From contig CAZFGB010000216.1 in the NCBI GenBank assembly GCA_964518405.1, forward strand, positions 10,487 to 74,486: DNA of 64,000 nucleotides, written 5' to 3'. The DNA comes from VXNE01 sp964518405 (GTDB lineage: Bacteria > Pseudomonadota > Gammaproteobacteria > Pseudomonadales > Azotimanducaceae). The notes under the pieces were generated by a model, which worked only from the letters and a program-made list of their open reading frames with translations, was not told the DNA's origin and did no database searches. Positions 50,497 through 59,481 of the stretch are shown in pieces; the stretch's first letter is position 1; each line of letters opens with the position of its first letter. Made by a program: the position numbers and the translations under genes.

Positions 50497-52376
50497 TCGA
50501 AGGGATGATCCGGCGCGCGCGTGACCTGCTGCGGGAGGTCTACGGCTATGCCGACTTTCGCGACACCCAGGAACAGGTCATCGGCGCGGCGCTCGAAGGC
50601 CGGGACACGCTGGTCGTCATGCCCACGGGGGGCGGCAAGTCCCTCTGCTACCAGCTACCGTCCATCATTCGGCCGGGAACCGGTCTCGTCGTCTCGCCCC
50701 TCATCGCGTTGATGCAGGACCAGGTAGGTGCCCTGCGGCAACTCGGCGTGCGTGCGGCGTTCCTGAATTCGACCCTCGCGTACGACGAACAGTGGCGCAT
50801 CATCGAAGCAGTGCGGGCAGGCGCGCTCGACTTGCTGTATCTCGCGCCGGAGCGTCTGCTGCAGGAGGACACATTGTCTCTTCTCGCGAGCGTCGACCTG
50901 TCCCTGATCGCCATCGACGAGGCCCACTGCGTATCGCAATGGGGCCACGACTTCCGCCAGGACTATCTCAGACTGGACGTGCTTGGCGACAGGTTTCCGG
51001 GCGTGCCGCGCATGGCGCTGACGGCAACGGCCGATGCGACCACGCGTGACGACATCCTGGCGAAGCTTGCGTTCGACTCCGGTGCCGAGCGCTTCGTCAG
51101 CGGATTCGACCGGCCCAACATCCGCTACACCGTGCGCGCCAAGACCGATGCCAACGCCCAGTTGCGCGCTTTCCTGGAAGAGCACCGCGGAGAAGCGGGA
51201 ATCGTCTACGCGATGACACGCAAGAAGACGGAAACGATTGCGGAAATGCTGACCGCACGCGGGTTCACCGCGCTGCCCTACCATGCCGGCTTGCCCGGCG
51301 ACGTGCGCGCAGCCTGTCAGAGCCGGTTCCTTCGCGAAGACGGCATCATCGTCGTCGCCACGATCGCGTTCGGCATGGGCATCGACAAGCCCGATGTCCG
51401 TTTCGTCGCGCACGAGGACCTGCCGAAGAGCGTTGAGGCCTACTACCAGGAAACGGGCCGGGCCGGCCGCGACGGCGAGCATGCCGATGCGTGGATGGTC
51501 TACGGCCTGCAGGACGTGGTTCGAATGCGCCAGATGGTGGACATGTCCGAGGCCGACGATCATCACAAGCGGATCGAACGCGGCAAGCTCGACGCCCTGC
51601 TCGGTTGGTGCGAGGTGACGACCTGCAGGCGCCGCGCACTGCTCCGTCACTTCGGCGACGATCTCCCGGAGGACTGCGGCAATTGCGACGTGTGCCTGAC
51701 GCCGCCCGAAACGCAGGACGGAACGACCGCGGCACAGAAGCTCCTGTCCGCCATATACCGCACGGGTCAGCGTTTTGGTGCGGGCCACGTAATCGACGTC
51801 TTGCGCGGCAAGGACACGGAAAAGATTCGTCAGTGGGGGCACGAAAGGCTGAGCACCTACGGTATCGGGGCCGATCTGTCGGTAACCGAGTGGCGTTCGT
51901 TCGTACGTCAACTCATGGTCCAGGGATACATTTTCGCCGACGACGCGCGCTTCGGGGGGCTGCGGCTCACCGCCGACGCCAGGGACGTGCTCCGCGGACA
52001 AAAGACAGTGCTGCTGCGCAAGGACGCCTCCGCCAAGCCCCGGGCACGATCAGCCAAGCAGCAGGAAACGTTTCCGATCAGTGCGGAAGACGAGGGCCTT
52101 TGGGAGACGCTGCGGAAGTGCCGCCGGGACCTCGCGGAGCAAGCAGGTGTGCCGCCCTACGTGGTCTTCCACGACGCGACACTCAGGGAAATGCTTCATC
52201 GGCGTCCCGCTTCCCTCGCGGAGATGCTGACCATACACGGCGTCGGGCAAGCTAAACTTGAGCGTTACGGCGAGGCGTTTCTCGACGCTCTGCAGGCAAA
52301 GCCTGAGTCTGCAGATGCCGAGGGGCAACCCGCGCAGGCAGAGATCGGGGAGGAGTTCTCGTGGCAGGGGCGTTAG
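50493..52376 (+). CDS. recQ: ATP-dependent DNA helicase RecQ
   Basis: A 627-residue RecQ. Walker A VVMPTGGGKSLCYQLP near residue 43, DEAH box LIAIDEAHCVSQWGHDFRQDY, motif VI QETGRAGRDG, zinc ligands in CRRRALLRHFGDDLPEDCGN followed by CDVC, RQC winged helix, and a C-terminal HRDC (TLREMLHRRPASLAEMLTIH, GVGQAKLERYGEAFLDAL). The start GTG 50493 overlaps the VOC stop; ATG 50505 is also in frame. It unwinds recombination intermediates. Confidence 0.94.
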   Translation: MIEGMIRRARDLLREVYGYADFRDTQEQVIGAALEGRDTLVVMPTGGGKSLCYQLPSIIRPGTGLVVSPLIALMQDQVGALRQLGVRAAFLNSTLAYDEQWRIIEAVRAGALDLLYLAPERLLQEDTLSLLASVDLSLIAIDEAHCVSQWGHDFRQDYLRLDVLGDRFPGVPRMALTATADATTRDDILAKLAFDSGAERFVSGFDRPNIRYTVRAKTDANAQLRAFLEEHRGEAGIVYAMTRKKTETIAEMLTARGFTALPYHAGLPGDVRAACQSRFLREDGIIVVATIAFGMGIDKPDVRFVAHEDLPKSVEAYYQETGRAGRDGEHADAWMVYGLQDVVRMRQMVDMSEADDHHKRIERGKLDALLGWCEVTTCRRRALLRHFGDDLPEDCGNCDVCLTPPETQDGTTAAQKLLSAIYRTGQRFGAGHVIDVLRGKDTEKIRQWGHERLSTYGIGADLSVTEWRSFVRQLMVQGYIFADDARFGGLRLTADARDVLRGQKTVLLRKDASAKPRARSAKQQETFPISAEDEGLWETLRKCRRDLAEQAGVPPYVVFHDATLREMLHRRPASLAEMLTIHGVGQAKLERYGEAFLDALQAKPESADAEGQPAQAEIGEEFSWQGR

Positions 52377-53551
52377 ACGGCATTCGGGTAATCGAGGCGG
52401 GCCTGTTGATACAGGGACCCCAGGCTTCGCTCCTGCTGGGCGACATGGGCGCCGACGTCATCAAGATCGAACTGCCGGAGTACGGCGACCACAGCCGCAA
52501 CATCAAGGTCGAGCCGGGCGATCCGCGCAGCGCCGTTTTCATCGCCTGCAACCGGGGCAAACGCAGCGTGTCCCTCAATCTGGGCATTCCAGAGGGCGCG
52601 GCCGTTTTCAAACGCCTGGTTCGAGACGCCGATGTGGTGATCACCAACTTCACGCCCGGCACGATGGAGCGGTGGGGGCTCGGTTATGCCGATCTCGCCG
52701 CCATCAATCCGGGCATCATCTGTGCCCAGGGAAGCACCTTTGGATCCCTGGGACCGGACGCCTCACGCCAGGGCGCCGACCTCGCGGCCCAGGCCGCCGG
52801 CGGACTCGTCAGCACCACGGGCCGGGACGGCGATCCGGCTTCCCCCGTTGCCATCTTCATCGCCGACCACATCGCCTCGCTGAACATGGTCGCGGGAATT
52901 CTGGCCGCGCTTCAGCACCGAAACCAGACGGGCCGCGGTCAATGCCTCGACGTGTCGCTGCTCGGCGGGCAGATCTGGGCACAAGCCGCCGAATACACGT
53001 ATCTCATGCTGACCGATCGGGTTGCCGGGCGCGCGAACCTCGGCCATCCGATGATCCGAACCATTTACGACATCTTCCCGACCGCAGACGGCTGGATCGC
53101 CATCGTCGGCGTGCGTGGCCGCGAGAAGGACGCGTTCTTCATCGCGCTCGAACGCCCCGACCTGACTGTGGACGAGCGCCTGCAGGACCGGGAAATGACG
53201 CCGGAAGTCCATGCCTGGCTGCGCGAAGAGTTGGCCCAGGTGTTCCGAAGCCGGACCACCGACGCCTGGTGCGACGCGCTGCGCGACACCGGCGTGCGCT
53301 ACGCGCCGGTGCGCGATCACCGGCAGGTGCTGGCGGATCCCGGCGCGTGGCAAAACGGCTACTTCACCGAGGCGCCAGACGGCGACGGCGACAGCCGCGG
53401 CATCGTGGCGGCGCCGATCCGCAGGAGCGAGACGCCCATGGAACCCGGTGCTGCCGTGCCCGAACTAGGTGAACACACCGACGAGGTGCTCCGGGAGGCC
53501 GGCATTAGCGATACGGAAATCGCCGCGCTGCGCGAAGCGAAGGCGATCTGA
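52361..53551 (+). CDS. CaiB/BaiF-type CoA transferase (family III)
   Basis: A 396-residue family III CoA transferase: LDGIRVIEAGLLIQGPQASLL, LGDMGADVIKIELPEYGDHS, FIACNRGKRSVSLNLG, ADVVITNFTPGTMERWGLGY. The catalytic Asp is expected in the CLDVSLLGGQIWAQ region. It moves CoA between carboxylic acids, fitting the two crotonases. The GTG overlaps recQ by 16 nt, with GGAGGAG upstream. Confidence 0.9.
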   Translation: MAGALDGIRVIEAGLLIQGPQASLLLGDMGADVIKIELPEYGDHSRNIKVEPGDPRSAVFIACNRGKRSVSLNLGIPEGAAVFKRLVRDADVVITNFTPGTMERWGLGYADLAAINPGIICAQGSTFGSLGPDASRQGADLAAQAAGGLVSTTGRDGDPASPVAIFIADHIASLNMVAGILAALQHRNQTGRGQCLDVSLLGGQIWAQAAEYTYLMLTDRVAGRANLGHPMIRTIYDIFPTADGWIAIVGVRGREKDAFFIALERPDLTVDERLQDREMTPEVHAWLREELAQVFRSRTTDAWCDALRDTGVRYAPVRDHRQVLADPGAWQNGYFTEAPDGDGDSRGIVAAPIRRSETPMEPGAAVPELGEHTDEVLREAGISDTEIAALREAKAI

Positions 53552-53563
53552 CCCGAAACCTGA

Positions 53564-54889
53564 CTACGCGGATCCACCCGCTTCGGTGGCTGGCGTCAGT
53601 CCGCGCGTCACGCGCATGAGCATCGCCAGCGCTCCGAGCAGCACCATGGTTCCGACAACGAGCGCAAAAGACTCGAGCCGCAGGAGCGCGTAGAGCACTG
53701 CGTACAGGGCCACCAGCGAACCGAACGCTACGAGCGCGAGCCGACGGTTGCCCGTCGAACCAAACGCGTACCAGCCGATCATGCCGGTGAGCAAGGCAGC
53801 CGCCACCACATAACCCAGCGTGAAGCCGATGTGTTCCGCAAGCGCCAGCAGCGTCAGGAAGAAGAGCACCAGGGCGACACTCGTCACCCCGTACTGGACG
53901 AAGTGAAATCGAATGCCGGTCGCCAACTCAAGGCAGAGCACGCTCACCAGAGTCAGTACCACGAAGAGCACACCGTACTTGATGCTCCGTTCGACGCTGC
54001 CATACAGGTCGACGGGTTCAAAGGCACTGAAACCGAAGTCCTTGCCCTGGAAGTAGTCGCCATCGCCCGCTGACATCCACATCACGCCAGGGAAACCACG
54101 GGCGAGGTCGCGCGTCGTCCACGAAGACTCAAAGCCGTCCCCGTTGATGTCACGCGCGTCCGGAAGCAGGCGACCATCGAAACTCGGATGCGGCCAGGTG
54201 GAGCGTATCGACACGGTCGAAGCATCACCCACCGGAACTACGGAGAAGCGTTTCGTCCACCTCAAGTCCACTTTCAGCGAAAAATCGCTACCGAGCTCCG
54301 CGCCGTCCGCCACCGTGCCCGCGAGGCCTCCTCCGATGGGTTCTTCATGGCCGGGCATCGAACTCAATGCCACCTCGTCGTTCCCCCACACCAGGTTCGC
54401 ATCCCTGATTCCACGCGGGTCCGAAATGCCGATGACAAGCATCGCCAAATCCACGCGAAGTGCACCAAATCTGTGACTAAGCTGGTCCAGGTCCAAGGGC
54501 GCAAACGCCCCTTCGGCGCTGATCTCGGCACCGAATACGGGCGTCTCGAATATCCCGCGGCGACGCAGTTCGTGACGGGTGGCCACGGAAATGTCGAGCC
54601 GCTCCGGCATCACTGCCACGTAGTGTTCCTCGCCATCGTCGCTCTCGCTGTCATCGACGGGGATCACCAGCATGGGCCCGGCGATGCGCTGCTTCCCACC
54701 CCACACGGCGGCGATGTCCTCGATGGCTACGTTCCGATATTGCTGACGATCATCGACGACGCAGCTCACGAGGCCGAGCGGGATCATGGATACGGCGATG
54801 AGGACAGCCACGCCGATGAATCTCAGCGAAATGGAGCGCGGATCGAACGGCAGACTCGGTAACGGGGAAAAGGGCTTCTCCGGACTCAT
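53564..54889 (-). CDS. creD: CreD-like inner-membrane protein
   Basis: A 441-residue CreD family protein. One N-terminal membrane segment (FIGVAVLIAVSMIPLGLVSC) is followed by a large periplasmic domain and five or six C-terminal helices (YGVLFVVLTLVSVLCLELAT, IRFHFVQYGVTSVALVLFFL, EHIGFTLGYVVAAALLTGMI). EPVDLYGSVERSIKYGVLFV and IRFHFVQYGxxxxALVLFFL are the family signature. CreD is linked to envelope integrity. ATG 54889 is used rather than TTG 54895. Confidence 0.9.
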   Translation of the reverse strand: MSPEKPFSPLPSLPFDPRSISLRFIGVAVLIAVSMIPLGLVSCVVDDRQQYRNVAIEDIAAVWGGKQRIAGPMLVIPVDDSESDDGEEHYVAVMPERLDISVATRHELRRRGIFETPVFGAEISAEGAFAPLDLDQLSHRFGALRVDLAMLVIGISDPRGIRDANLVWGNDEVALSSMPGHEEPIGGGLAGTVADGAELGSDFSLKVDLRWTKRFSVVPVGDASTVSIRSTWPHPSFDGRLLPDARDINGDGFESSWTTRDLARGFPGVMWMSAGDGDYFQGKDFGFSAFEPVDLYGSVERSIKYGVLFVVLTLVSVLCLELATGIRFHFVQYGVTSVALVLFFLTLLALAEHIGFTLGYVVAAALLTGMIGWYAFGSTGNRRLALVAFGSLVALYAVLYALLRLESFALVVGTMVLLGALAMLMRVTRGLTPATEAGGSA

Positions 54890-55068
54890 TTGCAACTCCC
54901 GGCTCCATCGCAGACGAAGCGGATGCTAGGGGAGGGTGTCGACCGGAAGGTGCAGGAAATCCGCAAAAGGCGGAAAGCGCCTGTTTCCCCACTGGCGGCT
55001 GGGTCACGGCGGAAATTGGTCCTCTCGTGTTCGCGAGTCCAGGCTAGCCAAATACCGACTGGGCCACG

Positions 55069-55392
55069 TTAAAGGCGCTGCAGGATCATGAAGAGATACA
55101 CGCCACGACCGATTTCGCCAATCCACAGCAACACGACCGTCGCCTTCGCCAACAGGGCCCAGCCCGACTGTCCCGTGTACTTCCCCGAGGCCTGCCAAAT
55201 GCTCACTGAGATCACGCACAGGAGCACGAAGGACACGCACTCCAGCCTGAATGCACGATGGATGACCCAATCCCATTCGTACCTTGCGAGCACGACAAGG
55301 AAGCCAGCGACGCTGGCGCCCAAGAGAGCAAGCAAACCGAACCAATAGGTCCTTGCGAGTCCGTAATCGCCACTGACAAACTTCCTGATCAT
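55069..55392 (-). CDS. small membrane protein of unknown function
   Basis: A 107-residue protein with three hydrophobic segments (about residues 16-37, 50-66 and 79-104). No domain recognised. The composition is that of a real membrane protein (YWFGLLALLGASVAGFLVVL). It is alone on the minus strand at the left edge of the lower-GC island. Confidence 0.55.
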   Translation of the reverse strand: MIRKFVSGDYGLARTYWFGLLALLGASVAGFLVVLARYEWDWVIHRAFRLECVSFVLLCVISVSIWQASGKYTGQSGWALLAKATVVLLWIGEIGRGVYLFMILQRL

Positions 55393-55507
55393 CCGCGCGC
55401 TCCTTAACCTTATCGTTCGGTGCCGGGCACCTCATGCCGGCACCACGAACCACCAGTTCCGGTCCACGACCTCGATGGTCCCCGAATCGAGCCCACGAGA
55501 GCCCGAA

Positions 55508-56209
55508 TCACGCAGAGTACGCGGATTGACCCTCGCTCACCCTTAGTCCGTCTGACAGTCTCTCTGCTTCCCGCAGCCGCAACAGCGCCTCGTCGCGGGA
55601 AAGGAGCGACGGTGCCCGTGGCAAACCGGCCGTGGCTTGCTCCAGCCACTCGGCTTGCGAAGAATCGAGAAAAATGATCGTACCCTCCCACACCGTCGCC
55701 ACGAGCCTGTGCTGCAGCCCCGCGTTGTCCAGGAAGTAAACGACATCGGCAATGCGGGCGACTCGACCCGCGTTGTCCAACGAACGGGGCAGCCGTCGCT
55801 CTTGGTCTTGTCGAGGAATGTCGTGTCCTCCCGATGCAACTCGAAACGTCACCCGGCTCCGAGCCGTCTTCCACGACCGGATTCCCACGAACACCATCAC
55901 CACGCGATAGTTCGAGGACCGCGCATCGGAAACGCTGCGCACGATTTCCCGACCTGACAACGTCGTCTCTCGCACGAACGGTCGTCTCGCAGCGATCAGG
56001 GATCGCGTACGCCCGATCACTTCCCGTCCGGCCTTTATCTCGACGGCGGTTTCGTCCGCACCGAGCGACCTCGCGATGTCATCCGGATTCAGGTATTCGC
56101 CAGTCTCGTAGCCAGCGTCCAGGAAACGGCGGTATGCCGTGGTCTTGCCCGCCCCGTTCGGGCCCGCAAACAGCGTGAATCGCGGCCGCTCAGTGGTATC
56201 GAACGCCAT
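55508..56209 (-). CDS. zeta-toxin-like P-loop kinase
   Basis: A 233-residue zeta-toxin family protein: FTLFAGPNGAGKTTAYRRFL is Walker A, EYLNPDDIARSLGAD has the catalytic Asp region, RPFVRETTLSGREIVR is the conserved (F/R)ETTLSG block and YRVVMVFVGIRS follows. The family phosphorylates UDP-N-acetylglucosamine or other nucleotide-like targets. ATG 56209 overlaps the upstream antitoxin by 20 nt. The C-terminus is helical (RDEALLRLREAERLSDGL). Confidence 0.85.
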   Translation of the reverse strand: MAFDTTERPRFTLFAGPNGAGKTTAYRRFLDAGYETGEYLNPDDIARSLGADETAVEIKAGREVIGRTRSLIAARRPFVRETTLSGREIVRSVSDARSSNYRVVMVFVGIRSWKTARSRVTFRVASGGHDIPRQDQERRLPRSLDNAGRVARIADVVYFLDNAGLQHRLVATVWEGTIIFLDSSQAEWLEQATAGLPRAPSLLSRDEALLRLREAERLSDGLRVSEGQSAYSA

Positions 56210-56450
56210 CAAGCGAAACCTTGTACTGCCGGAAAAGGGCCAGGACAGCCTCCCGATCATCCGGGTCCGGGATCGGCGTGTACGAGCCGTCGGGGTGGTA
56301 GAGCACCGTCTCGCCGTCGATCTCGATCACGCGCGATATCCCTAACCGGTCGCATTCCTCGTTGAACTTGCGCCCGCCCTCATCGAGCACCGACATGAAC
56401 TCGACCGGATCGAGATCCTCGATGTATTTCTTTTTTCTTGAAGTCGACAT
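56190..56450 (-). CDS. antitoxin partner of the zeta-like toxin
   Basis: An 86-residue acidic protein from ATG 56450 (GGAG 8 nt upstream): YIEDLDPVEFMSVLDEGGRK, FNEECDRLGISRVIEIDGET and VLYHPDGSYTPIPDPDD. I recognise it as the small partner often seen upstream of zeta-like kinases, from position more than sequence. Overlap with the toxin by 20 nt indicates coupling. Confidence 0.65.
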   Translation of the reverse strand: MSTSRKKKYIEDLDPVEFMSVLDEGGRKFNEECDRLGISRVIEIDGETVLYHPDGSYTPIPDPDDREAVLALFRQYKVSLDGVRYH

Positions 56451-56553
56451 TGACGGCTCCGATGAGTCGCCCTTATCAACCATAGTGTCATTTTCCGCGA
56501 CCTGAAAAAAGGGCAGAGCGGACGTTCTCGCGGCGGGGTCGCACGCCGGTCGT

Positions 56554-57204
56554 TTAGGCTTCGTATAGCACATTGCCGCAGCTTCCTCCCTTGATCTCAA
56601 CGACGTACTTGACGAAGCGGTCCACATCGAGCACGGCATAGTCGACGCAGAGCTCAGCGGCCGTTCGTCCCCGCTTTGCGAACGGATAGTCGGCAATCCG
56701 CTGGAACGTTTCGTATGAACGCTTGTGTTTCCATGGGATGGAGCATCCGCTATTCATATGTGATAGCCAGATGCTGTCCCGATAGACGTCCACGAGTGCC
56801 CTCGTACCGAAGATTATCAACTCTCTTGACGCGTCGGCGTATGCTTTGGACATCCGAACGAGGCGGTCCGGGCAAGGCCAGAAAAATACTTTACGGTTTA
56901 GGAACTCATACCACTGCCGGGGTGAGATATCAGAGGGCAGACAGTCCCGAAGCGTCCGATCACTCATTGGCCTTTGGTCTCGAACAAAGGCACCCGGCAA
57001 ACCAATCCGCGTAATCTTGGTGGTGGTGGGGCGTCGGGTAGATTCAAGCGCGATCCTCCTCTTGCCCCGGACGTGGTAGAGGTTGAGCAAGGCCGATGTG
57101 CTCAATAGCCCGTTTCGCTCAATGCCGACCCAGCTGCCGCTCTCCGCAAAGTGGTAGAGGTACGGGTGGTCGGCGAGAAATCGCTCAAGCTCGTGCTCGG
57201 TCAT
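56554..57204 (-). CDS. DUF7002-family protein (ADP-ribosyltransferase-like?)
   Basis: A 216-residue protein from ATG 57204. The N-terminus LADHPYLYHFAESGSWVGIE followed by RNGLLSTSALLNLY and RPMSDRTLRDCLPSDISPRQ, then WYEFLNRKVFFWPCPDRLVRM, is the pattern I recall for DUF7002. The YHFAESGSWVGIERNGLLS layout resembles the first strand of DarT/ART-type folds, where it binds NAD+; this is inference. It stands next to the zeta pair and the PurA-like operon. Confidence 0.65.
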   Translation of the reverse strand: MTEHELERFLADHPYLYHFAESGSWVGIERNGLLSTSALLNLYHVRGKRRIALESTRRPTTTKITRIGLPGAFVRDQRPMSDRTLRDCLPSDISPRQWYEFLNRKVFFWPCPDRLVRMSKAYADASRELIIFGTRALVDVYRDSIWLSHMNSGCSIPWKHKRSYETFQRIADYPFAKRGRTAAELCVDYAVLDVDRFVKYVVEIKGGSCGNVLYEA

Positions 57205-57479
57205 CTTTGGGGTTCGCAGTACGAATCTGCTTTCGTCCGGGCAGCGGGTAGCACTTCGCGTCCGCACCGCCGGGGCGGATGCTATACCAGACGGTGGACC
57301 CTGTGTTCGGCGGTGTCACTAAGGCGATGGACTTTCCGGCGGTTCCTGCTACGCGGTCTCGTTGACACTCAGGTCACGTTTCAGCTACCTCGACTCGATC
57401 CAGTAGTGGACCTCCGCCGGCTCACGCGGAAGCGCCACCGACAACTCCGCCTTCGACGACGTGGGTTCGTCGGCGTGTT
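57205..57479. other. 275-base region without a recognised gene
   Basis: Lies between the DUF7002 start and the stop of the DCD-like gene. It must hold the DUF7002 promoter, but no convincing -35/-10 pair was found and no domain appears in any frame. Confidence 0.4.
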
Positions 57480-58466
57480 CTATGGCTCAGGAGTGCTTGT
57501 TTCGCTGCGCGCATCCTCCAACTCTAGAACTCGCTCGGTGAGCTCGTCGATCTGGCTCCTCAATCCGTCGACGTCATCAACTGTCGGGAGTTGAGGATGC
57601 GGGCTGACGCCTTGCGCGCCCGACGACAAATGGTCTTGGAAGAGATGTGTCGTCATCTCGTTGTTAGATTGATTCAAATCAAATGCGGCAAACACAAGCG
57701 CCGACACGCCAAGCAGCAGCGAAACCACTCCAATTACCCCACCAATGACTGCACTCCATGTAAAGCGTGTAGTCTGTAGTTTTGCTTGATTGGCCGCGAG
57801 TCGGGCCTCGTCCAAGGCCCCCTTAAACGCACTTTGTACTCCTCCTTTCGCTGTCACATCTGACTTCTTAAGGTAGTCTGCTGCCAACAGATTGGACTTG
57901 CTCCGCTTGAACTTGACTAACTGGGCGGGACGATCCAGCCGCTCGCCGTCCTTTTTCCAGTCCGGGTGAGGACTCAGCTTGGTGAACTCGACCCAGATGA
58001 GCGGATCGCCACCGTCGATGGAGTAGTCGTTGTTAGTAAGGTTGTGTAGAGGTATCAGAAGAGAACCTTTGAATCCGGCGTCAACCAAAGGCCCAGTGCC
58101 TAACAGCATGCCCTTGTGGACGAACGGGATGCGGAAGTTGATCCGAGCCGCTATATACTCAGGTAGACAGAACTTCTCCTCGGTAAAGAGGTAAGTGATG
58201 GAGTTCTTCGGCAACGAATAAGTTCTTCCGTGACGAATCGGACACGCTACTTTTTTGAGCCGGTCGCCCTCGCTCTCCCACCGGTACAGGGTACCAAGGA
58301 ATTTCATGGTATAAGCTGCCGACTTCAGCCCGCCACGGTCGAAGGGAACCACCAAATAGCCCAGCTCCGCATACTTGGTTATATCAGCCGAGTTCAGCAG
58401 CGCCGGTGGAATGCCGGGAAACGGATCCAGGGAATCGTACTTATTTTCCTGCTGGTTCTCACTCAC
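57480..58466 (-). CDS. membrane-anchored dCTP deaminase/dUTPase-fold protein, copy 1
   Basis: A 328-residue protein. Residues 15-170 resemble the dCTP deaminase/trimeric dUTPase barrel: YLVVPFDRGGLKSAAYTMKF, RTYSLPKNSITYLFTEEKFCLP, FVHKGMLLGTGPLVDAGFKG and SLLIPLHNLTNND. The deaminase Glu normally in the LEFxN strand is replaced (LIPLHN), so deamination is doubtful. The shared motif GVQSAFKGALD (209-219) precedes a membrane helix (about 236-262), then a linker and a coiled coil (298-320). GTG 58466 gives an 8-nt overlap with the PurA-like gene and matches the N-terminus of copy 2. Confidence 0.75.
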   Translation of the reverse strand: MSENQQENKYDSLDPFPGIPPALLNSADITKYAELGYLVVPFDRGGLKSAAYTMKFLGTLYRWESEGDRLKKVACPIRHGRTYSLPKNSITYLFTEEKFCLPEYIAARINFRIPFVHKGMLLGTGPLVDAGFKGSLLIPLHNLTNNDYSIDGGDPLIWVEFTKLSPHPDWKKDGERLDRPAQLVKFKRSKSNLLAADYLKKSDVTAKGGVQSAFKGALDEARLAANQAKLQTTRFTWSAVIGGVIGVVSLLLGVSALVFAAFDLNQSNNEMTTHLFQDHLSSGAQGVSPHPQLPTVDDVDGLRSQIDELTERVLELEDARSETSTPEP

Positions 58467-59478
58467 AACATGTCCCGTGTTCAGCGAGAGGCGAGCCACG
58501 GCGTATCAAATCGCGGGGCGAAACGCCGAGCCAATCGACGCGACGACTGATCGATGTCTCAATCCGTTTCACCGACTCTTCCCAACGAGCGCCAAGGTAG
58601 TCCACATGGTTGAGGACGACCAAGGTTGGGGCATTGGCCGCGATGGCGGAGCGGACAATTTCGGGGTCGAACTCGGCGACTCGCCGCGGGCGGTTAGTCA
58701 CGGTGGTGCGTTCCACCAAGCCCGGCTTGCACGCACTCCTAGCGATAGCCTCCCAAGTCGTTTCGCGCGGGAGAGGGCCGGAATTCCCTCCGACCCGGAT
58801 AGGGAATGCACGTATGACGAGTACGACCTCGTCCACGTCAAGGGGGCTGATACCCGCTTCGGAAACGAACGCGGACGCCGAGGTATCACGACTCGTCGCA
58901 AAGGGATAGTAGGGCGACTGGAGGTTGGAGAGCCCGAAACCTTGCGTTCCTTCGATGACGACTCGTTCGCCGACTGAAAGCCGCTGTCTGAGGCACTCTC
59001 GCGCTGGCGCAGTCGTGAAACGCGCGAGGTAAGGGTCGTTTCTTGCGAGTTTCGCTGACGGGGAGCGGCGGATGCGTTCGATGAGAGCTTGCCCAGTTCC
59101 CGTCAGGGTCGAGCCGATGCGGTCGCCCAAGCCAGAGTCGTTCTCTCGCTCCTTGCAGGCGTTGCTGATCACGGAAGCCATCGGGTCGATGATGAGCCGA
59201 TCAGGGGTCAGATCGAGACGGTCTACTTCGCTGCGGAGCACGTCCGGGTCGATTAGTGATCCGGGGCCCAGCACACACGTCATCTCGGGCAGCAATGCTG
59301 CAACCGGAAGATGCCGAAAAACGTGACGACCGCCATGGTCGTCGTAAACCGTGTGGCCGGCGTTGGACCCTCCAACACGCACGGCAACCGTGGCGCCGGT
59401 TCGCCGGGCCTCGGCGAAGGCGACCTTGCCCTTGCCTTCGGAGCCATATTGTCCGCCGACGATGACGGTGACAGGCAT
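58459..59478 (-). CDS. short adenylosuccinate synthetase homologue, PurZ-like
   Basis: A 339-residue PurA-superfamily enzyme, the short archaeal/viral length rather than about 430. It has GGQYGSEGKGKVA (P-loop, 8-20), GGSNAGHTVYDDHGG (His42), IGSTLTGTGQALIERI, VVIEGTQGFGLSNLQSPYYP, FATSRDTSASAFVSEAGI, GGNSGPLPRETTW and TNRPRRVAEFD. In PurA, Asp13 of GDEGKGK activates IMP; here it is Ser13. PurA makes adenylosuccinate from IMP, Asp and GTP; viral PurZ acts on dGMP. The change suggests a non-IMP substrate. It starts 3 nt after the triple-fusion gene and overlaps the DCD-like gene. Confidence 0.85.
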   Translation of the reverse strand: MPVTVIVGGQYGSEGKGKVAFAEARRTGATVAVRVGGSNAGHTVYDDHGGRHVFRHLPVAALLPEMTCVLGPGSLIDPDVLRSEVDRLDLTPDRLIIDPMASVISNACKERENDSGLGDRIGSTLTGTGQALIERIRRSPSAKLARNDPYLARFTTAPARECLRQRLSVGERVVIEGTQGFGLSNLQSPYYPFATSRDTSASAFVSEAGISPLDVDEVVLVIRAFPIRVGGNSGPLPRETTWEAIARSACKPGLVERTTVTNRPRRVAEFDPEIVRSAIAANAPTLVVLNHVDYLGARWEESVKRIETSISRRVDWLGVSPRDLIRRGSPLAEHGTCCE

Positions 59479-59481
59479 GCG

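Noticed and set aside
58459..59478. Housekeeping adenylosuccinate synthetase
   Set aside because: Too short (339), Ser at the Asp13 position, set in an accessory operon with lower GC. A housekeeping copy should be elsewhere.
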